Assembly: GCA_910585815.1 (NCBI GenBank) | Contig: CAJUFJ010000031.1 | Coordinates: 1 to 39,091, forward strand | DNA length: 39,091 bases | Direction: 5' to 3' | Source: an uncultured Oscillospiraceae bacterium | Lineage (GTDB): Bacteria > Bacillota > Clostridia > Oscillospirales > Oscillospiraceae | Shown: positions 14,889 through 23,212 of the stretch, in pieces | Numbering within the stretch: position 1 is the stretch's first letter | Layout: every line of letters starts with the position of its first letter | Program-made: the position numbers and the translations under genes | Notes under the pieces: model-generated | The model's input: only the letters and a program-made list of their open reading frames with translations | Told to the model about the DNA's origin: nothing | Databases searched by the model: none

Positions 14889-17800
14889 TTACCGGATATT
14901 CAGCTCTTTCTCCACGTCGTTGAGGTTGATGGTCAGCATTCGGCTTACACCCTGCTCCTGCATGGTGACGCCGTAGAGGACGTCGGCCTCCTCCATGGTG
15001 CCCCGGCGGTGGGTGATGACGATAAACTGGGTCTTGGCCGACATATTGCGCATATAGTGGGCAAAGCGCACCACGTTGCTGTCGTCCAGGGCGGCCTCGA
15101 TCTCGTCCATCACCACGAAGGGGGTGGGGCGCACCTTTAAAATAGCAAAGTACAGGGCGATGGCCACGAAGGCCTTTTCGCCGCCGGACAGCAGGGTGAT
15201 GATTTTCAGCGCCTTGCCCGGGGGCTGGACCTTGATCTCAATGCCGCAGTTGAGGATGTCGTCTGGGTCCTCCAGCTCCAGGGTGGCCTTGCCGCCGCCG
15301 AACAGCTCCAGGAAGGTCTGGCCAAAGGCCTCGTTGATGGTGGCAAACTCCCGCTGGAAGATGGTCTTCATCTCGTTGGTGATGCCGGCGATGATCTCCT
15401 CCAGCTCCTTTTTCGCCTTGTCCACGTCGTCCCGCTGGTCGGTGAGGTAGGTGTATCGCTCGTTCACCCGCTGGAACTCCTCGATGGCCCCCACGTTCAC
15501 ATTGCCCAGCCCGGAGATGGACCGTTTCAGCTCAGCAATGCGGCGGCTGGCCTTCTGTACCGACTCGATCTCCACCCGCTGCTGGCGGGCGGCCTCGTGG
15601 CTGAGTTCGTAGGTCTCCCACAGCTTATCCAGGAGCTGCTTCTCCTCCATGGAGGCGGACACCCGCCGCTGGTCCAGCCGGGAGACCTCCCCCTCGGTGC
15701 GCAGCAGCTCCTCATTCAGCGACTGGCTCTCCCGGGTAGCCTTCACCCGCTGGCCCTCCAGGTCCAGCTTCTCCTGGTTCAGCCGGGAGATGGACTCGTT
15801 CTGCCGTTCGTTCTCCCCCTTCAGGGCGGCCAGGGTTCCCTCCTTCTGGGCAATCTCCCGGGTGAGGTTCTCGTTTTTCTCCTCGTAATCGGCCATGAGG
15901 GCCCGGTTCTGGTCCCGGTCGCCGGCCATGCTGGCCTTCAGGTCCTCCAGCTCGGCCAGGCCGGACCGGGTGGCCTCCCGCTCCGCCTCCAGGGCGGCCT
16001 GGGCCGCAGTGAGGGCGGCCACCTCCTGGGCGATGCGGGCGGACCGCTCCTGTACCTCGCTCTGGCCCCGGGCCTTGCCCTCGGCCTCGCTGCGCAGGGC
16101 GGCGGTCTCCCCCTCCAGGGTCTGGATGCGGGCCCGGGCCGCCTGGGTGTCGGCCTCGATCTGGGCGGAGCGGCTTTTCAGCTGCTCCAGCTCCTCCCGG
16201 TGGCCCTCCTGCTGGCGCTCCAGGTCGGCGGCCACGCTCCGGCGGTGGGACAGCTCGCCCTCCGCCTTGAGGATGGCGTCCTCCCATTGACGCAGCTGGG
16301 CCTGGGCGGTCTCCAGCTCGTAGGTGGCGGCGGTGGACTCCCGCTCCGCCTCGGCCAGGGCCTTTGTCCCCTCGGCCACCCGGGTGCGGATGTCCCCCAG
16401 CTGGCTGTTCAGCCGCTCCAGCTCGTTGGCACGGCTCAAAATTCCGGCGCTGCGGCTGGCCGAGCCGCCGGTCATGGAGCCGCCGGGGTTGAGGACCTGG
16501 CCGTCCAGGGTGACGATGCGGAACTTATAGCCGTATTTCCGGGCGGCGGCGATGGCATGGTCGATATTTTCCATGACGGCCACCCGGCCCAGCAGGTTGG
16601 AAAAGACATTTTGATATTTCGGGTCGAAGGAGATGAGCCGGTCGCCCACCCCTACGAAGCCGGGCTCCTTTTCCAGGGCGTCCCCCTCCCGGAGGAAGCC
16701 CGGGCGGATGGAGCTGAGGGGCAGAATGGTGGCCCGGCCCCCGTCCCGGCGCTTCAGGTACTGGATGACGGCCTTGCCGTCCTCCTCCCGGTCCACCACG
16801 ATGTTCTGCATGGCCCCGCCCAGGGCGGTCTCGATGGCCACGGTGAAGCGGTCCGGGACCTTTAACAGGTCGGCCACCGGGCCGTGGATGTTGTGGAGGG
16901 CGCCCCGCTGGGCCTCCCCCATCACCAGCTTCACCGCCTTGGTGTAGCCCTCGTGCTCCTTCTCCATCTCGGTAAGGAGCCTGATCCGGGAGGTGAGGGC
17001 GTTCTCCTCCATTTGCAGCTTCACCTGGGCGTCCTTGGTCTGGTCCCACTTCTTTTTGCGGCTGTCCATTCGGAGCTGGTAGCCCTGGATCACATTCTTG
17101 ACCGCGTCCCGCTCCTCCACCGCGTCGTCGTACCGGCGTTGGGCAGTCCGGGCCTCCTTCTGGGCCTCTGTGAGGCGGTCCTCCAGCTCGTTGCTCTCCT
17201 TGCGGACCGCGCCGTCCCGGTCCATGACCTCCTGGGCGGCGGCGGCCAGGGCGGACAGCAGGGCCTTGGCCTCGGCGGCCCCGGCGGTGCCCAGGTCGGC
17301 CTGACTGCGCAGCGCCTCCAGCTCCTTGGCCAGGGTGCCCGCCGAGCGGGCGGCCTCCTCCGCCTCACGGCCCTTGGCGGCCAGGGCAGACCGCCCCGCC
17401 TCCAGCTGGGTCTCGATCTCGGCCAGACGGGTTTTCCGCTGGCCGATCTGTTGGTCCAGGGAGCCCTCCCGGCCCTCCTGCTGCTCCAGGTCGGCCCGGA
17501 TGCGCTGGGCCGACTCCAGGTTGTGCTGGATGCTGCTCTTTAACACGGCGATGGCCGACTCCAGCTCGTTGGTCTTGGCCTGACGGCCCTGCATCTCGAA
17601 GCGGAGGCGGTCGGCCTCCACGTCCTTGCTCCGCATCTCCTCGGAAAACTGCTCGGCGGCGGCGTAGGCCTTCTCCTGGGCCACCTTGACCTCCTCCCGG
17701 CGGCGGGCGGCCTCCTGGTAGTCGGCCTCCAGCTTGATGTTGTTGGCCCGGATGCGCTCCAGGGTGTCCAGCCAGACGGAAATCTCCAGCCCCCGCAGCT

Positions 17801-18461
17801 CGTCCCGGAGGACCAGGAACTTTTTCGCCTTCTCGCTCTGCTCCCGGAGGGGCTCCACCTGCAATTCAAGTTCCGAAATTTTGTCGTTGATTCGGACCAG
17901 GTTCTCGTCGGTGCGCTCCAGCTTGCGCTCGGCCTCCTCCTTCCGGTGGCGGAAGCGGGAGATGCCGGCGGCCTCCTCGAAAACCTCCCGGCGGTCGGCG
18001 GACTTCACCGACAGAATTTCGTCGATGCGGCCCTGGCCGATGATGGAGTAGCCCTCCCGGCCCAGGCCGGTGTCCATAAACAGCTCGTTCACGTCCTTGA
18101 GGCGGACGGACCGGCGGTTGATGTAGTACTCGCTCTCGCCGGAGCGGTAGTACCGCCGGGTGACCATCACCTCGGACTCCTCCCGGTCGAACAGGTGGGT
18201 GGTGTTGTCCAGCACCAGGGAGACCTCGGCGTAGCCCGTCTGCTTGCGTTTGGCGGTGCCGCCAAAGATGACGTCCTCCATCTTGCCCCCCCGCAGGGCC
18301 CGGGTGGACTGCTCCCCCATCACCCAGCGGATGGCGTCGGAGATGTTGGACTTGCCCGACCCGTTGGGGCCCACAATGGCGGTGATATCCTCGCCAAAGG
18401 TGAGCACCGTCTTGTCCGGGAAGGACTTGAAGCCCTGGATTTCCAATGCTTTTAAATACAA
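14889..18461 (-). CDS. smc: Chromosome segregation ATPase SMC
   Basis: The condensin ATPase that compacts and segregates the chromosome with ScpAB. The 1190-aa protein has Walker A GPNGSGKS near residue 32, two long coiled coils around a hinge (about 505-670, with AIETALGGAMQNIVV and NPGGSMTGGS), the ABC signature LSGGEK at 1091-1096, and Walker B VVMDEIEAALDD near 1116. The start is TTG (18461), with AGGTGG upstream. It has its own promoter. rnc, which often precedes smc, is not here; the hydrogenase gene is upstream instead. Confidence 0.97.
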   Translation of the reverse strand: MYLKALEIQGFKSFPDKTVLTFGEDITAIVGPNGSGKSNISDAIRWVMGEQSTRALRGGKMEDVIFGGTAKRKQTGYAEVSLVLDNTTHLFDREESEVMVTRRYYRSGESEYYINRRSVRLKDVNELFMDTGLGREGYSIIGQGRIDEILSVKSADRREVFEEAAGISRFRHRKEEAERKLERTDENLVRINDKISELELQVEPLREQSEKAKKFLVLRDELRGLEISVWLDTLERIRANNIKLEADYQEAARRREEVKVAQEKAYAAAEQFSEEMRSKDVEADRLRFEMQGRQAKTNELESAIAVLKSSIQHNLESAQRIRADLEQQEGREGSLDQQIGQRKTRLAEIETQLEAGRSALAAKGREAEEAARSAGTLAKELEALRSQADLGTAGAAEAKALLSALAAAAQEVMDRDGAVRKESNELEDRLTEAQKEARTAQRRYDDAVEERDAVKNVIQGYQLRMDSRKKKWDQTKDAQVKLQMEENALTSRIRLLTEMEKEHEGYTKAVKLVMGEAQRGALHNIHGPVADLLKVPDRFTVAIETALGGAMQNIVVDREEDGKAVIQYLKRRDGGRATILPLSSIRPGFLREGDALEKEPGFVGVGDRLISFDPKYQNVFSNLLGRVAVMENIDHAIAAARKYGYKFRIVTLDGQVLNPGGSMTGGSASRSAGILSRANELERLNSQLGDIRTRVAEGTKALAEAERESTAATYELETAQAQLRQWEDAILKAEGELSHRRSVAADLERQQEGHREELEQLKSRSAQIEADTQAARARIQTLEGETAALRSEAEGKARGQSEVQERSARIAQEVAALTAAQAALEAEREATRSGLAELEDLKASMAGDRDQNRALMADYEEKNENLTREIAQKEGTLAALKGENERQNESISRLNQEKLDLEGQRVKATRESQSLNEELLRTEGEVSRLDQRRVSASMEEKQLLDKLWETYELSHEAARQQRVEIESVQKASRRIAELKRSISGLGNVNVGAIEEFQRVNERYTYLTDQRDDVDKAKKELEEIIAGITNEMKTIFQREFATINEAFGQTFLELFGGGKATLELEDPDDILNCGIEIKVQPPGKALKIITLLSGGEKAFVAIALYFAILKVRPTPFVVMDEIEAALDDSNVVRFAHYMRNMSAKTQFIVITHRRGTMEEADVLYGVTMQEQGVSRMLTINLNDVEKELNIR

Positions 18462-18529
18462 TCAGGCCACCTCGTATCTGTTATGGGGCGGACCGGCCGC
18501 CCCCATGTAACCATACTGATAGATGTTAC

Positions 18530-18558
18530 ATTATACCAAAAGTCTGAAAAAAATGCAA
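18530..18558 (-). promoter_or_regulatory. Promoter of smc
   Basis: TTGCAT (18558-18553), 17-bp spacer, TATAAT (18535-18530) on the minus strand, about 70 bp upstream of the smc start. Confidence 0.8.
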
Positions 18559-18585
18559 TTGTCATTTCACCTTTGGCGTAAAAAA

Positions 18586-18615
18586 CGAAACCTCCGGTTT
18601 TCACCAGAGGTTTCG
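18586..18615 (-). terminator. Terminator of the [FeFe] hydrogenase gene
   Basis: CGAAACCTCCGG (18586-18597) pairs with CCAGAGGTTTCG (18604-18615) with one mismatch; the minus-strand transcript continues TTTTTTACGCC. It begins 12 nt past the stop. Confidence 0.8.
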
Positions 18616-18627
18616 CTCTTATTTCCG

Positions 18628-20100
18628 TTACGCCTTCCCGGCCTTGCTCTCGGCCTTTGCCGCGGCCTTGGCGGGGGGCTCTACCCCCTTGGCGGTGTTG
18701 ACGGCCTGGACCACGCCCCGGTCCTTGGCCTCCTTGGCGTGCTTCTCCACATCCAGCTTGTTCTTAGGGCTGCGCACCAGACAGCCCGCGCCCTGGACGC
18801 AGCCGCCCTCGCAGGCCATGCCCTCGATAAAGTTGCCCTCGAGACGGCCCACCTTCAGCTTCATCAGGGCCATCTCGCAGGCGGCGGTGCCGCTGCAGGG
18901 GATGGCCTTCACCTCGAAGCTGGAGCCCTTCTCCTTCAGGGTCTGGACCACCGCCTCGGCCACGCCGCCGCTGCGGGCGAAGTTGCGGCCGTAGCCGCTG
19001 GCCTCGTCCAGCTCGGCCTCCGCCAGTTTCTCCAGGTCGATGTCCCGGGACTGGAACAGGGCGAACAGTTCCTCGTAGGTGAGCACGCAGTCGATGGCGT
19101 TCATGGTGCGGCCCAGCTGGAACTCCTTCTTCTTGGCCACGCAGGGGCCGATGAATACCACCTTGGCGTCGGGCTCCTTCTCCTTGAGATGCAGGCCGAT
19201 CATGACCATGGGGGAGGGTGTGTGGGAGACGTACTGGTTCAGCTCGGGGTGCTTCTTCTTCACGTAGCCCACAAAGCCGGGGCAGCAGGAGGAGGTGAGC
19301 ACGCCCTTCTCCACCAGCTCCTCAGACTCCCGGTCGGCCACCATGTCGGCCCCCAGGGCCACCTCGGCCACGCCGGAGAAGCCCAGCTGTTTGATACCGG
19401 CCACCACCTGGCCGTAAGTAGCGGGGGCAAACTGGCCGGCGATGGAGGGGGCGATTACCGCGTAGGTCTTGTAGCCCCAGTGGGCGCCGCCCTGAAGCAT
19501 CTGGATGGCGTCCACAATCCAGGACTTGTCCTGAATGGCGCCGAAGGGGCACTGGTAGACGCAGTTGCCGCAGGAGATGCACTCATTGATGTCGATGGAC
19601 GCTTTCTTGTCCGGGCCCATGGAAATGGCCTTGGCGGGGCAGCCCTTCTCACAGGGGCGCTGGTTCTTCACAATGGCGCTGTACTGGCAGGCACTGAGAC
19701 ACTTGCCGCAGTTGATACATTTGCTGTGGTCGATGCTGGCCCGGTGGTTGACGATGGTGATGGCGTCCTTGGGGCAGGCGTGGACGCAGCGGGTGGCCAG
19801 ACAGCCCCGGCAGGAGGCGCTCACCGTCATCTCGGTGACGGGGCACTCGTCGCAGGCGATGGGCAGCACCTCCACCACGCTGGGGTTGGTCTTGTCGCCA
19901 CCCATGGCCATCTTCACCCGGCTGTTGATGATGGCCCGCTCCTTGTAGATGCAGCAGCGCAGGCTGGCCTCGGGGCCGGGGATGATCTTCTCGGGCACGT
20001 CCAGGATGCCGGTCTGAAGCCGGTCCTCCCAGGTCAGACGGGCCACCTCGGTGAGAACAGAGGTCTTCAGCTCTTGAATTTTTGTTTCAAAAGTGTGCAT
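18628..20100 (-). CDS. [FeFe] hydrogenase, group-B-like
   Basis: A 490-aa iron hydrogenase. The N-terminal third is a ferredoxin-like module rich in cysteine (CRGCLATRCVHACP at 97-110, CINCGKCLSACQ, CISCGNCVYQCP), binding several [4Fe-4S] clusters. The H-cluster motifs follow: SCCP at 271-274, GPCVAKKKE from 319 and MACEGGCVQGAG from 428. All four cubane-ligand cysteines are present, with C320, C430 and C434 among them. The L2 motif is GPC rather than MPC, and L3 ends GAG rather than GGG, as in group B enzymes. It probably exchanges electrons with ferredoxin, making or oxidising H2. The C-terminus is a lysine/alanine-rich tail. It is monocistronic, with its own promoter and terminator; maturases HydEFG are not here. 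Confidence 0.93.
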   Translation of the reverse strand: MHTFETKIQELKTSVLTEVARLTWEDRLQTGILDVPEKIIPGPEASLRCCIYKERAIINSRVKMAMGGDKTNPSVVEVLPIACDECPVTEMTVSASCRGCLATRCVHACPKDAITIVNHRASIDHSKCINCGKCLSACQYSAIVKNQRPCEKGCPAKAISMGPDKKASIDINECISCGNCVYQCPFGAIQDKSWIVDAIQMLQGGAHWGYKTYAVIAPSIAGQFAPATYGQVVAGIKQLGFSGVAEVALGADMVADRESEELVEKGVLTSSCCPGFVGYVKKKHPELNQYVSHTPSPMVMIGLHLKEKEPDAKVVFIGPCVAKKKEFQLGRTMNAIDCVLTYEELFALFQSRDIDLEKLAEAELDEASGYGRNFARSGGVAEAVVQTLKEKGSSFEVKAIPCSGTAACEMALMKLKVGRLEGNFIEGMACEGGCVQGAGCLVRSPKNKLDVEKHAKEAKDRGVVQAVNTAKGVEPPAKAAAKAESKAGKA

Positions 20101-20160
20101 GGGTACGCTCCTTCCTCAATATCCGTTACGGCGGTATTTCTTGCAGTTTATGGAGGTTTT

Positions 20161-20226
20161 TCCTGCAAAATGCAGGATTTCTTTCATTTCGCCCCCCATT
20201 CTACTCCGGGGACAACGCTGTGTCAA
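20161..20226 (-). promoter_or_regulatory. Promoter and leader hairpin of the hydrogenase gene
   Basis: TTGACA (20226-20221), 17-bp spacer, TAGAAT (20203-20198). The transcript would have a leader of about 90 nt that includes a perfect small hairpin, TCCTGCA with TGCAGGA (20161-20177), a possible mRNA-stability or regulatory element. Confidence 0.75.
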
Positions 20227-20293
20227 GAGACATTTTACACCATTCCGCCCCCTTTGACCAGCCCCTTTTAGCGTTTATTACAGTAGGGGGTCC

Positions 20294-21049
20294 TCACCGG
20301 TAAAAATATCGCCAGCCGTCCCCGGTCTCCACCCGGCCCAGGGTGACGCCCATCACCTGTTCCAGGGCCTCTCCCCGGTACAGCTCCTCCGGGGTGCCCA
20401 GCTGACAGACCCGTCCGTCACACAGCAGGGCGGCCCGGTGGGCGCAGCGCAGGGCCAGGGTCAGGTCGTGGAGGACCATCACCACCGCCCGGCCCTCCTC
20501 CGCCAGCCGGCGGGCCAGGGCCATCACCTCCAGCTGACAGCCCACGTCCAGGTAGGTGGTGGGCTCGTCCATGAGGATGGTCTCTGTGTCCTGGGCCAGG
20601 GCCATGGCCAGATAGACCTTCTGCCGCTGGCCGCCGGACAGCTCCGCCAGCGGCCGGGAGGCCAGCTCTGCTGCCCCCACCCAGTCCAGGGCCCGCTTCA
20701 CCATCTCGTGGTCCTCCCGCCGGTAGCGCCGGGGGTAGGACAGGTAGGGGAACCGGCCGTGGAGGACCATCCGTCCGGCGGTGATGTTGGGGGTGGTCCG
20801 GGACTGGGGCAGATAGGCGACTTTTTGGGCTATTTCTTTGGCGTGCAGGCGTTCCAGGGGCACGCCGTCCACCAGCACCTCCCCGCCGGCCTTGGGCAGC
20901 AGGCCATTGGCCGTCCGCAGGAGGGTGCTCTTGCCGCAGCCGTTGGGACCGATTACTGCCAGCACCTCGCCGGGGCGGAAGTCCAGACTGGTACTCTCCA
21001 GCACCGGGCGGCCGGGGTAGCCGGCCCGGAGGTTTTTCAGCTCAATCAC
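20294..21049 (-). CDS. ABC transporter ATPase, iron-siderophore/cobalamin type
   Basis: The ATP-driving subunit of the importer whose permease and binding protein are upstream. The 251-aa protein has Walker A GPNGCGKST at 34-42, Q-loop YLPQSRTTPN, signature LSGGQRQK at 137-144, Walker B ILMDEPTTYLD and the H-loop VLHDLTLALR, all as in FecE/BtuD. The start is GTG at 21049, overlapping the permease stop by 4 nt (GTGA), so translation is coupled. The ligand may be ferric siderophore, heme or cobalamin; sequence alone does not decide. Confidence 0.93.
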   Translation of the reverse strand: MIELKNLRAGYPGRPVLESTSLDFRPGEVLAVIGPNGCGKSTLLRTANGLLPKAGGEVLVDGVPLERLHAKEIAQKVAYLPQSRTTPNITAGRMVLHGRFPYLSYPRRYRREDHEMVKRALDWVGAAELASRPLAELSGGQRQKVYLAMALAQDTETILMDEPTTYLDVGCQLEVMALARRLAEEGRAVVMVLHDLTLALRCAHRAALLCDGRVCQLGTPEELYRGEALEQVMGVTLGRVETGDGWRYFYR

Positions 21050-22065
21050 AGACCGCCGCCCCCTCTCCGCTGCTTCAGCAGCAGCCAGATGAAGAAGGGG
21101 CCCCCCGCCAGGGAGAGCACCACCCCCAGGGGCAACTCGAAGGGGGCAAAGATGAGCCGGGAAGCCAGGTCGCAGGCGGTGAGCAGCAGCCCGCCCCCCA
21201 GGGCGGAGGACAGCAGCAGGAAAAAACTCTCCTCCCCCACCGCCCGGCGCATGATGTGGGGCACCAGCAGGCCCACAAAGCCCAGCAGGCCGGCGAAGCT
21301 CACCGCCGCCCCCGCCAGGGCGGCCGCCAGCATAAGCAGGAGCAGCCGCAGCCACTTGGCGGGCAGGCCCAGGCTCTGGGCGGTCTCCCGGCCCAGCAGG
21401 AGCAGGTCCAGCTCGTTGGACAGGGACAGGGCAATCAGCAGCGCAATCAAAATAACCCAAAAAGCCGGGGCCAGCCGGGCCATGGACAGGTTTTTCACCC
21501 CGCCGATGCGGAAGTCGGTGTAGCCGCTGAGGGCGTCTGGGACGAAGGTGACCACAGCGTCGATGCCCGCGCTGAAGATGCTGGACATGGCCACCCCAGC
21601 CAGCACCAGGGTAATTCGGGCCGCCCCCGCCCGCTCGGCGATGAACAGCACCAGCAGCACCCCCGCCAGCGCCCCCAGAAAGGCGGCGATGGGGGTCCAC
21701 CGCACCGCCCCGGGGGCCAGGGCGCAGCACAGGGCGGTGGCCAGCCCCGCCCCAGAGTTGACGCCGATCACATTAGGGGCGGCCAGGGGATTGTTCAGCA
21801 CCCCCTGGATGATGACCCCGGCGCAGGCCAGGGCCGCTCCCGCCAGCAGACAGCCGCACAGCCGGGGCAGGCGGGCGTAGAGAACGATGGAGACCGTTGT
21901 GCCGCTCCCACGGCCCAGCAGGGCGGCCATTACCTCTCCCGGCGGGATGGGCACCGCCCCGAAGGCCAGGCTGGACACCGAGGCCAGCGCCACCAGCGCC
22001 GCCAAGGCGGCGATCAGGCCATAGCGGCCCTTATTCCCCACAGAGGATATCCGCAAGCTGTTCAT
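21046..22065 (-). CDS. FecCD-family ABC permease
   Basis: The membrane channel of the importer, ~339 aa with about ten hydrophobic segments. It has the FecCD signatures RLPRLCGCLLAGAALACAGVIIQGVLNNPLAAP (start of the pore region; residues 65-100), and GLLGFVGLLVPHIMRR near residue 270, the ATPase-coupling loop. The ATG at 22065 has GGGGGG 6 nt upstream and overlaps the binding-protein gene by 35 bp; an alternative GTG start lies at 22041, just before that gene's stop. The single permease probably acts as a homodimer. Confidence 0.92.
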   Translation of the reverse strand: MNSLRISSVGNKGRYGLIAALAALVALASVSSLAFGAVPIPPGEVMAALLGRGSGTTVSIVLYARLPRLCGCLLAGAALACAGVIIQGVLNNPLAAPNVIGVNSGAGLATALCCALAPGAVRWTPIAAFLGALAGVLLVLFIAERAGAARITLVLAGVAMSSIFSAGIDAVVTFVPDALSGYTDFRIGGVKNLSMARLAPAFWVILIALLIALSLSNELDLLLLGRETAQSLGLPAKWLRLLLLMLAAALAGAAVSFAGLLGFVGLLVPHIMRRAVGEESFFLLLSSALGGGLLLTACDLASRLIFAPFELPLGVVLSLAGGPFFIWLLLKQRRGGGGL

Positions 22066-22996
22066 AGGCATCCCCCCACAGGGCGTTGGGCTTTAAGCTG
22101 TACATTCTCCGCTCCAGGATATGGAACCGTCCCCCCTCCACCGCGCTGAGGGAGGCCCAGGCGGGGTTGGACAGCAGACTCTCCTCCAGATTGGCCCGGG
22201 CGGCCGCCTCGTCGGTGCCGTGGTAGACGGCGAAGATGTAGCCCGGGTCGAGCTGGAGAATGGCCTCCAGGCTCAGGTCCTCCAGGAGAGAATCATCCCC
22301 GTCGGCGATGTTGAGACAGCCCAAATCCTTCAGCATGGGGCCCAGCACGTTGTCCTCGCTGTTTTTCACCTTGACACTGCTGCCTGACACCTGGATGGTG
22401 AGCACCGTGGGGATATAGTCGTAGACGGCCCGGCGCTGCACAGCCCCGTCCACCTGCGCCTTGACGGCGGTGCCGTAGGTCTCATAGTTCTCCGGGTGGC
22501 CGGTGAGCCGGGTGAACAGCTCCAGCAGGTTCAGGTAGTCCTGGAAGGAGGACACGTCAAAGTAGGCGGCGGGGATGCCGGCGCGTTGGAAGGTCTCCTG
22601 CAATTCCAGGTTGGAGGGGGACAGGCTGCTGGCAATCACCAGGTCGGGCTGGGCTCCCAGCACCAGCTCCACATTTGGCTTCATGGGGGAACCGATGTTG
22701 ACGGTATCCTCCGGCAGGTCCAGGGCGTAGGACTCCCAGGCGTCGTTGGCGGTGGCGGCCAGGACGTCCTCCCCCCCGGCCAGCACCCACACGTCGGCAA
22801 AGCTGCCGATCATCACCACTGCACGCTGGGGCGGGTCGATGGAAAAGTCCTGGCCCAGGGCATCGGTGAAGGCGATTTTTTCCACCTCCGAGGGTGTGGC
22901 CGCCGGCTCAGACTGAGCGGGGGGCTGGGCCGTCTGCCCGCAGGAGGCCAGCAGAAGGGTGAGGAGCAATAGCGTGATAAAAATGCGTTGTTTCAT
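22031..22996 (-). CDS. Substrate-binding lipoprotein of the iron-type ABC importer
   Basis: A 321-aa BtuF/FhuD-like periplasmic-binding lipoprotein. The N-terminus is a lipoprotein signal with lipobox LLASC, then a Gln/Pro-rich linker, then the two-lobed domain: KIAFTDALGQDFSIDPPQRAVV-like opening of the family, GSPMKPNVELVLGAQPDLVIAS, and a closing WGDAYEQLADILCGE. The start at 22996 has AAGGATATC upstream; the frame to 23191 runs into repeat sequence. It is the first gene of the operon. No iron-box operator could be recognised in the repeat-filled upstream region. Confidence 0.93.
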   Translation of the reverse strand: MKQRIFITLLLLTLLLASCGQTAQPPAQSEPAATPSEVEKIAFTDALGQDFSIDPPQRAVVMIGSFADVWVLAGGEDVLAATANDAWESYALDLPEDTVNIGSPMKPNVELVLGAQPDLVIASSLSPSNLELQETFQRAGIPAAYFDVSSFQDYLNLLELFTRLTGHPENYETYGTAVKAQVDGAVQRRAVYDYIPTVLTIQVSGSSVKVKNSEDNVLGPMLKDLGCLNIADGDDSLLEDLSLEAILQLDPGYIFAVYHGTDEAAARANLEESLLSNPAWASLSAVEGGRFHILERRMYSLKPNALWGDAYEQLADILCGE

Positions 22997-23015
22997 GGTT
23001 TGATATCCTTTTTTC

Positions 23016-23185
23016 GTAGGGCGCGACGACCCGGCGCGCCGTTTTGTTTTAGGGCGGCGTGCCCGGTGGTCACGCCCTACACGCAGATTTGGTGCAATAT
23101 TGGTGTAGGGGCGGACATTGTTCGCCCGCTGCTCCGGGTTTTGCTTTCGGGGGTTCGTTGCGGGCGCACAATGTGCGCCCCTACA
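23016..23185. repeat. Two adjacent family B inverted repeats
   Basis: The first, 23016-23080, has arms CGTAGGGCG and CGCCCTAC with GCGACGACCCGGCGCGCC and GGTGGTCACG inside. The second, 23104-23185, has arms TGTAGGGGCGGACATTG and GCACAATGTGCGCCCCTACA. They occupy the whole gap between the importer operon and the DUF1963-like gene, where a promoter for the operon would be expected. Confidence 0.7.
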
Positions 23186-23212
23186 GAGCATCCCCCGGCA
23201 CGGGGCATAAAA

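Noticed and set aside
20294..21730. A single 478-codon frame joining the ABC ATPase to upstream sequence
   Set aside because: The upstream part is an out-of-frame reading of the permease gene. The GTG at 21049, overlapping the permease stop, is the true ATPase start.
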